A program made the translations under genes and the position numbers. Shown here piece after piece: positions 57,461 to 64,000 of a DNA stretch of 64,000 nt. The first letter of the stretch is position 1. The number at the start of each line of letters is the position of its first letter. Where the stretch lies: assembly GCF_000280495.2 (NCBI RefSeq), contig NZ_CP018016.1:5084001-5148000 (forward strand), given 5' to 3'. The notes under the pieces were generated by a model. That model made no database searches, had not been told where the DNA came from, and was given only the letters and a program-made list of their open reading frames with translations. The stretch is from Kosakonia radicincitans DSM 16656 (lineage in GTDB: Bacteria > Pseudomonadota > Gammaproteobacteria > Enterobacterales > Enterobacteriaceae).

Positions 57461-58469
57461 GGCGGGCATTCGCCTCCAGCACCTGGCGGTAACCGAATAA
57501 CCCGGCCGAGCCGCCGGTGTGAATAAACACGACATTCTCGTCATGCGTGAAGTAGCCTTTGCGAATCAGATCGATAAGCCCGGCGGCACCTTTACCGGAA
57601 TAAACCGGGTCGAGCAAAATGCCTTCATGGCGGGCAAACAGCGTCAGCGCTTCCAGCATGCCTTCTGTCGGCAAACCGTAACCATCACCGACGTAATCGC
57701 TATTAGCGGCCACCGCTTCACGCGGCAGATCGCCCGCCACGCCCAGCAGTTCGCGCGTACGTAACGCCAGATTCCAGACATTCTCTTCCTGCTTCGCTTT
57801 CGGTGCGCGGACGCTGATGCCCAGCACCGGCACGTGGCTGTTAGTGGCGGTGAAACCAGCCACCAGCCCGGCTTGCGTCCCGGTGCTGCCGGTAGCGTGG
57901 ACGACATGATCGATGCGTAGCCGTAACTGTGAGGACTGGAATAACAGTTCTTCAGCGCAAGCAACGTAACCCAGCGCGCCGATGGCGTTGGAGCCGCCGC
58001 CGGGAATGACATACGGGCGATGCCCCTGTTCGCGCAGCTGTTCGGCATACTCTTCCATGGCTTTTTGCATATCCGTGCCGCCCGGCAGATGGGCGACAAT
58101 TTCACCGCCCAGCAACTCATCCAGCAGGATGTTGCCAGAGCGCTGATAATCTTCACCAAAATCGGTGACGCGTTTTTCCAGTAGCACTTTGCTTGCCAGC
58201 CCGAGTTTTGCTGCACCGGCAATGGTCTGCCGGACGTGGTTCGACTGCGTTGCGCCCTGGGTGATAATCACGTCGGCGTTTTTCGCCAGCGCATCCGCCA
58301 GCAAAAATTCCAGCTTGCGGGTTTTATTGCCGCCCGTCGCCAGGCCGGTAGCGTCATCGCGTTTGATCCATATTTTGGGACCGCCCAGCAGCGCGCTTAA
58401 ATTCTCCAGCGGTTCTAACGGCGTCGGGAAATGACCTAATGACAGGCGGGGGAAACGGGCCAGATGCAT
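57453..58469 (-). CDS. PLP-dependent D-cysteine desulfhydrase / L-cysteate sulfo-lyase
   Basis: 338 residues from [31 protein letters not shown] fixes the start. Fold-type II PLP enzyme of the ACC deaminase/D-cysteine desulfhydrase family. The PLP lysine is Lys49 in [15 protein letters not shown], followed by [13 protein letters not shown] and the glycine loop [25 protein letters not shown] and [13 protein letters not shown] close the site. The GLATGGNK wording is closer, from memory, to CuyA (cysteate sulfo-lyase) than to enterobacterial DcyD (PMAMGGNK). First gene of an operon with a racemase and a sulfonate-type importer, which favours cysteate. Both alternatives release pyruvate and ammonia, with sulfite or sulfide. 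Confidence 0.88.
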   Translation of the reverse strand: MHLARFPRLSLGHFPTPLEPLENLSALLGGPKIWIKRDDATGLATGGNKTRKLEFLLADALAKNADVIITQGATQSNHVRQTIAGAAKLGLASKVLLEKRVTDFGEDYQRSGNILLDELLGGEIVAHLPGGTDMQKAMEEYAEQLREQGHRPYVIPGGGSNAIGALGYVACAEELLFQSSQLRLRIDHVVHATGSTGTQAGLVAGFTATNSHVPVLGISVRAPKAKQEENVWNLALRTRELLGVAGDLPREAVAANSDYVGDGYGLPTEGMLEALTLFARHEGILLDPVYSGKGAAGLIDLIRKGYFTHDENVVFIHTGGSAGLFGYRQVLEANARHG

Positions 58470-58621
58470 AATCGCTCCTTGGAAAACAGAGACCAACCGA
58501 AGCGAAATGCCACGGTTTTAATTCGGTAAATATGAGATGGATATTTACTATATAGATCTGTATTCGCAGGCTAACGATAAATAATAAATATCAATGTGCA
58601 GAAAATAACTAAGCCATAAAA

Positions 58622-58647
58622 AAAGCCCTTCACAGTGGAAGGGCTTC
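58622..58647 (-). terminator. Rho-independent terminator after rnr
   Basis: AAGCCCTTC (58623-58631) pairs with GAAGGGCTT (58638-58646); on the reverse strand it runs into a T-run. It isolates rnr from the operon downstream. Confidence 0.88.
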
Positions 58648-58654
58648 GCGGATA

Positions 58655-61099
58655 TTACTGGTCGACTTTCTTTTTCGCCGCACGTTTAGCTTTGGTAGCA
58701 GCGGCTATTTTTTGCGTTTTTGCCGAGGGGTTTTTGGCTTTTTTCGCTTTGCTTTTACCTTTACCTGCGGCATCACCGCGGAAGGCACTGTCCGGCTCAA
58801 AATTCACCTTTTTCCCCATCTGCCGACGCGGTGGCTTTTTACCGCCAACGTTTTTACCCGCAGCGCCTTTTTTCGTTCTTTCACGCTCGGTTTTACCGAC
58901 ATTGCGCGGCGCGCGTTCGCTGGAGACCAGCGAGAAGTCGATCTTACGCTCATCCATATTGACGGCTTCAACCTTCACTTCCACCCGATCGCCGAGGCGA
59001 TAGGTTTGCCCGCCGGATTCGCCAATCAGTCGCTGACCAATCTGGTCAAAACGGTAGTAGTCGTTGTCCAGCGAGGAGACATGCACCAGTCCATCGATAA
59101 ACAGATCGTTCAGGCGCACAAAGAAACCGAAGCCGGTGACGCTGGCGATAACGCCCGGGAAGGTGTTGCCCACCTGATCCTGCATGAAATCGCACTTCAG
59201 CCAGTCCGACACTTCACGGGTGGCTTCATCCGCGCGGCGTTCGGTCATCGAACAGTGCTGGCCCAGTTGCAGCACCTCTTCCATGCTGTAGTGCCAGCCG
59301 CCGGTTTCGGTGCTATTGCCCTTCAGTCCCTGCTCTTTCGCCAGCAGGTACTTAATGGCGCGGTGCAATGACAAGTCCGGATAACGGCGGATCGGCGACG
59401 TAAAGTGCGCATAGGATTGCAGCGCCAGCCCGAAGTGACCACGGTTTTCCGGATCGTAAATCGCCTGTTTCATCGAGCGCAGCAGCATAGTTTGCAGCAT
59501 CTCGTGATCGGGACGATCGGCAATCGACTCCAGCAACTCGGCATAATCGCGTGGTTCCGGTTTGTTGCCGCCCGGCAGTTCCAGCCCCAGCTCGGCAAGC
59601 ACGGAACGGAATGCAGTGATCGCATCGGTGGTCGGTTTATCGTGAATACGGAACAGCGCCGGTTCGCCGGCTTTCTCGACGAAACGCGCTGCCGAGATGT
59701 TGGCGAGGATCATGCACTCTTCAATCAGTTTGTGCGCATCGTTACGCTGAGTCTGTTCGATACGTTCAATGCGGCGCTCGGCGTTGAAGATAAACTTCGC
59801 CTCTTCGCTCTCAAACGAGATGCCGCCGCGTTCAGCACGCGCCTGGTCGAGCACTTTGTAGAGGTTATGCAACTCTTCGATATGCTTCACCAGCGGCGCA
59901 TACTGCTCGCGTAGCTCCTGATCGCCCTGCAACATATGCCACACTTTGGTGTAGGTCAGACGCGCATGGGAGCTCATCACCGCTTCGTAGAATTTAAAGC
60001 CGGTTAAACGGCCTTTCGTCGAGACGGTCATTTCGCAGACCATACACAGGCGATCCACCTGCGGGTTGAGCGAACAGAGACCGTTTGAGAGCACTTCCGG
60101 CAGCATAGGCACGACCTGCGACGGGAAATACACCGAAGTGCCACGGTTGCGCGCTTCGTTGTCGAGCGGCGTTCCGTGGCGCACGTAATAGCTCACATCG
60201 GCAATCGCCACCCACAAACGCCAGCCGCCGCCGCGTTTTTTCTCGCAATAGACGGCGTCGTCGAAGTCGCGAGCGTCTTCGCCATCGATGGTGACCAGCG
60301 GCAGATCGCGTAGATCCACACGGCCCGCTTTTGCCTCTTCCGGAACTTGCTCTTTCAGCCCGGCAATCTGTTTTTCAACTTCAGGCGGCCACTGGTAGGG
60401 AATTTCATGGGTGCGCAGCGCCATATCGACGGCCATGCCGGTACCCATGTTGTCGCCGAGCACTTCAACAATCTTACCGAGCGCTTTGGTGCGGCGTGTC
60501 GGACGCTGGGTTAACTCCACCACCACCACAAAGCCCATGCGCGCGCTCATGGTTTCTTCCGGTGGGATCAGGATGTCAAAGCTCATACGGCTGTCGTCCG
60601 GGACAACAAAACCGACGCCAGCATCGGTGAAGTAACGGCCAACAATTTGCCCGGTTTTGGGCACCAGAATACGTACGATACGCGCTTCGCGGCGGCCTTT
60701 GCGATCGGCACCCAGCGGCTGCGCCAGCACCTGGTCGCCGTGGATGCAGGTTTTCATCTGCTCGCTGGAGAGGTAAAGATCGTCTTTACGCCCTTCGACG
60801 CGCAGGAAGCCATAGCCGTCACGGTGGCCGATCACCACACCTTTCAGCAGGTCCAGCCTTTCCGGTAAGGCGTAGCACTGACGGCGGGTGAACACCAGTT
60901 GACCGTCACGCTCCATGGCGCGCAAACGACGGCGCAGCGCTTCATTTTGTTCTTCGCCTTCGATTTTCAGTTCAACCGCCAGTTCATCACGGCTGGCAGG
61001 TTTTTCGCGTTTGGCTAAGTGATCGAGGATAAATTCGCGGCTGGGAATGGGGTTGGTATATTTTTCAGATTCTCGTTCGAGGAAAGGATCTTGTGACAT
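58655..61099 (-). CDS. rnr: Exoribonuclease R
   Basis: 814 residues from [17 protein letters not shown] (E. coli 813); GAGGACCCGCA precedes it. Domain order: N-terminal helix-turn-helix (about 20-80), two cold-shock domains, RNB catalytic domain and S1, then a lysine-rich tail. The RNB domain carries the four metal-binding aspartates in the [17 protein letters not shown] motif (about 270-290). The S1 domain includes [30 protein letters not shown]. The last 85 residues are lysine-rich and needed for structured RNA. Processive 3'-5' exonuclease with intrinsic helicase activity, acting in rRNA quality control and cold shock. Cotranscribed behind nsrR. Confidence 0.97.
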   Translation of the reverse strand: MSQDPFLERESEKYTNPIPSREFILDHLAKREKPASRDELAVELKIEGEEQNEALRRRLRAMERDGQLVFTRRQCYALPERLDLLKGVVIGHRDGYGFLRVEGRKDDLYLSSEQMKTCIHGDQVLAQPLGADRKGRREARIVRILVPKTGQIVGRYFTDAGVGFVVPDDSRMSFDILIPPEETMSARMGFVVVVELTQRPTRRTKALGKIVEVLGDNMGTGMAVDMALRTHEIPYQWPPEVEKQIAGLKEQVPEEAKAGRVDLRDLPLVTIDGEDARDFDDAVYCEKKRGGGWRLWVAIADVSYYVRHGTPLDNEARNRGTSVYFPSQVVPMLPEVLSNGLCSLNPQVDRLCMVCEMTVSTKGRLTGFKFYEAVMSSHARLTYTKVWHMLQGDQELREQYAPLVKHIEELHNLYKVLDQARAERGGISFESEEAKFIFNAERRIERIEQTQRNDAHKLIEECMILANISAARFVEKAGEPALFRIHDKPTTDAITAFRSVLAELGLELPGGNKPEPRDYAELLESIADRPDHEMLQTMLLRSMKQAIYDPENRGHFGLALQSYAHFTSPIRRYPDLSLHRAIKYLLAKEQGLKGNSTETGGWHYSMEEVLQLGQHCSMTERRADEATREVSDWLKCDFMQDQVGNTFPGVIASVTGFGFFVRLNDLFIDGLVHVSSLDNDYYRFDQIGQRLIGESGGQTYRLGDRVEVKVEAVNMDERKIDFSLVSSERAPRNVGKTERERTKKGAAGKNVGGKKPPRRQMGKKVNFEPDSAFRGDAAGKGKSKAKKAKNPSAKTQKIAAATKAKRAAKKKVDQ

Positions 61100-61137
61100 T
61101 GCGGGTCCTCCGTAGTCAGCTCTGGCAGAAATTTGCG

Positions 61138-61563
61138 TCATTCCACCAGCAATAATTTGTAAAGCGGTTGATTCTCTTCAACCAAATCGGCCAACGTGTA
61201 GTTATCCAGCTCCTTGAGAAAACTTTGCACGGCTTTGGCAAGCGCCTTTTTCAGGCGACAGGCACTGGTGATATGGCAAAATTCGCTGCTGCAATTGACC
61301 AGCGCAAGCGGCTCCAGCGAACGGACGACATCACCAATGCGGATATCCTGCGCGGGTTTCCCCAGCCGAATCCCACCGTTTTTCCCTCTCACGGCCGCGA
61401 CATAGCCTTCACGACTTAACTGGTTGATTATTTTGACCATATGATTACGGGATACGCCATATGTTTCTGTGACTTCAGTAATACTGGTCATTTTTCCATC
61501 AGGCAGCGATGCCATATAGATCAGGGCGCGTAAACCGTAATCGGTAAAACTCGTTAACTGCAC
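61138..61563 (-). CDS. nsrR: Nitric-oxide-sensing repressor NsrR
   Basis: 141 residues with a GTG start, as in E. coli. Rrf2-family winged helix ([18 protein letters not shown]; recognition helix [20 protein letters not shown]) and the Fe-S cluster loop [12 protein letters not shown], giving Cys91, Cys96 and Cys102. Nitric oxide nitrosylates the cluster and releases DNA. A matching operator lies in front of ytfE at 33165-33187. First gene of nsrR-rnr; 38 bases to rnr. Confidence 0.97.
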   Translation of the reverse strand: MQLTSFTDYGLRALIYMASLPDGKMTSITEVTETYGVSRNHMVKIINQLSREGYVAAVRGKNGGIRLGKPAQDIRIGDVVRSLEPLALVNCSSEFCHITSACRLKKALAKAVQSFLKELDNYTLADLVEENQPLYKLLLVE

Positions 61564-61713
61564 ATCAACCTCAGTAAATGGGAAAAGATGAGATACCCGC
61601 AGGTATTGACACTATTGATGATAAACCAGCCACTAGTCATGCCGCTAATTTATTTGAACAGAAGGGTAAAAAAGCGAGGAGACGGGACGCGCACAACGCG
61701 CCCCGGAACAACA

Positions 61714-63015
<1,302 letters not shown>

Positions 63016-63018
63016 TCA

Positions 63019-63034
63019 AAATCACCGTTTGCTT
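63019..63034. promoter_or_regulatory. Possible PurR operator in the purA leader
   Basis: Reverse strand AAGCAAACGGTGATTT: the left half GCAAACG fits the PurR consensus ACGCAAACGTTTGCGT, the right half is poor. Located 7-22 bases before the start codon; E. coli purA is PurR-regulated. Confidence 0.4.
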
Positions 63035-63114
63035 AAAAATGGATTCTACCACCGCTTTTTTTCAGATTCAGCACTTTTTCCGCGCAAAATTGACCAAAGA
63101 CGCCCACTTTTCAC

Positions 63115-63312
63115 TCAGCCAATCGTTTTCCTCAACATGTAGTAGATCACTACACCCGCAACCACAAGCCCACCGCCAAAACGACGCAGAAGATGGTCCG
63201 GAAGCAGGCTCAGCGAGGCAATCATACGCCGCCAGGCACGCGGATAAAGCATCGGGCCCATGCCTTCAAAGACCAAAACCAGCGCCAGGGCGAGCCAGAT
63301 TGTCGAATTCAT
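63115..63312 (-). CDS. yjeT: DUF2065 small inner-membrane protein YjeT
   Basis: 65 residues, as in E. coli. Two membrane helices (about 4-22 and 43-62) joined by a basic loop (PRAWRRMIASLSLLPDHLLRRFGG). Function unknown; always between hflC and purA in enterobacteria. A terminator for the hflXKC operon lies between hflC and this gene. Confidence 0.93.
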   Translation of the reverse strand: MNSTIWLALALVLVFEGMGPMLYPRAWRRMIASLSLLPDHLLRRFGGGLVVAGVVIYYMLRKTIG

Positions 63313-63330
63313 GTCTAATCCTTAAAAAAC

Positions 63331-63363
63331 AAAACCACCGCCGAACTTTGGCGGTGGTTTTTA
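63331..63363 (-). terminator. Rho-independent terminator after hflC
   Basis: AAAACCACCGCC (63331-63342) pairs with GGCGGTGGTTTT (63350-63361); a T-run follows on the reverse strand. Confidence 0.9.
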
Positions 63364-63386
63364 TCATGAAAACCGCTGGCGCAAAC

Positions 63387-64000
63387 TTAGCGTGTCGCGG
63401 AAGTCGGCGTTTTCATATAACGGAAGAAATCGCTGTCCGGGCTGAGCACCATCACGTCCTGGTTGCTATCAAAGCTATTTTCGTATGCGCGCAGGCTGCG
63501 GATAAAGGCATAGAAATCCGGGTCCTGACTAAAGGCATCGGCAAACAGTTTTGCAGCTTCAGCATCGCCTTCACCACGAAGGATACGCCCCTGACGCTCA
63601 GATTCCGCCAGTGTTTTCGTCACTTCGTAATCCGCGGCGGCACGCAGTTTTTCCGCTTCTTCCTGGCCCTGCGAACGGTGACGACGAGCTACCGCTTCAC
63701 GCTCGGCGCGCATGCGGTTGTAGATCGCATCCGACACTTCTGCCGGCAGGTTGATCTGCTTGATACGCACGTCGATCACTTCGATACCCAACGCCGCCAT
63801 ACTGTTCGGGTTGATAACCGGTACTTTACCGTTGGTTTCAGCCTGTACACGCTCTGCAGCTTTCGCAATGGCGTCATCTGCTGCCGGCGTCGCCACTTCG
63901 TCTTCCGTCCCCGCAGAACCGGAGTTCAGCGCATCACGCACTTCCAGCGTCAGACGGCCACGAGAATCGGTAACGATGTCTTTCACATCCAGACGACCAA
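63387..64000 (-). CDS. hflC: FtsH-modulating SPFH protein HflC, 3' part
   Basis: The last 204 or so residues of HflC (334 in E. coli); the 5' end lies beyond the window. Frame is open to the edge (reads GRLDVKDIVTDSRGRLTLEV there). Contains the end of the SPFH/band 7 domain, the KINLPAEVSDAIYNRMRAEREAVARRHRSQGQEEAEK coiled coil and the C-terminal LFADAFSQDPDFYAFIRSLRAYENSF segment. With HflK it forms a periplasmic cage around FtsH and restrains its proteolysis of membrane proteins. Terminator follows. Confidence 0.96.
   Translation of the reverse strand, partial: GRLDVKDIVTDSRGRLTLEVRDALNSGSAGTEDEVATPAADDAIAKAAERVQAETNGKVPVINPNSMAALGIEVIDVRIKQINLPAEVSDAIYNRMRAEREAVARRHRSQGQEEAEKLRAAADYEVTKTLAESERQGRILRGEGDAEAAKLFADAFSQDPDFYAFIRSLRAYENSFDSNQDVMVLSPDSDFFRYMKTPTSATR

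Noticed and set aside
58470..58620. CysB site in front of the sulfur operon
   Set aside because: AT-rich sequence is suitable, but CysB sites are too variable to claim from one sequence.

Overview
The window is chromosomal DNA of an enterobacterium. Gene content and order match the nsrR/purA to cybC segment of Escherichia coli, read here in the opposite orientation. Base composition, the extra chemoreceptors and the missing ascorbate (ula) genes suggest the Enterobacter/Kosakonia/Klebsiella side of the Enterobacteriaceae. The genus is an inference; no search could be run. No tRNA, rRNA, CRISPR array, insertion sequence or prophage is visible.

Layout, left to right. 1-1000: AT-rich accessory DNA holding the wreck of a two-gene cassette (a cysteine-synthase-like PLP enzyme joined to an ATP-grasp fragment) and a 14-bp tandem repeat. 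1-8 kb: cybC, pmbA/tldE, darP/yjgA, a secreted DUF4432 (aldose-epimerase-like) protein, mpl, fbp and a DUF2569 membrane protein. 8-10 kb: a chemoreceptor with a clear sigma-28 promoter. 10-14.5 kb: the galactofuranose ABC importer ytfQ-ytfR-ytfT-yjfF with a GalR/GalS-type operator. 14.8-24 kb: ppa, ytfP, the TamA-TamB translocation/assembly module, msrA, ytfL/paeA and ytfK. 24-31 kb: ytfJ, cysQ, cpdB, ytfH/qorB, an AraC regulator and ytfF. 31-36 kb: a Tsr-like receptor with a sigma-28 promoter, ytfE under an NsrR operator, cycA and fklB. 36-39 kb: ytfB and the rpsF-priB-rpsR-rplI operon with its S6:S18 leader. 39-47.6 kb: three DUF1471 genes (yjfY, bsmA, yjfN), yjfP, a tandem pair of Cache-type chemoreceptors, and aidB. 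47.8-54 kb: an MHS-family transporter, the six-gene yjfIJKLMC cluster and rlmB. 54-58.5 kb: a five-gene operon (CuyA/DcyD-type PLP lyase, aspartate-type racemase, sulfonate-type ABC importer). 58.6-64 kb: rnr, nsrR, purA, yjeT and the 3' part of hflC.

Functional links. NsrR and its target ytfE are both here, with a full 11-1-11 operator at ytfE. Four chemoreceptor genes lie in what is otherwise housekeeping backbone, at least two under sigma-28 control. The five-gene sulfur/amino-acid operon sits between rnr and rlmB, which are adjacent in E. coli. It is the best candidate for a little-described system: uptake, racemisation and PLP-dependent desulfonation of cysteate, or alternatively D-cysteine use. 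The second most interesting locus is the deletion-fused remnant at the left edge.
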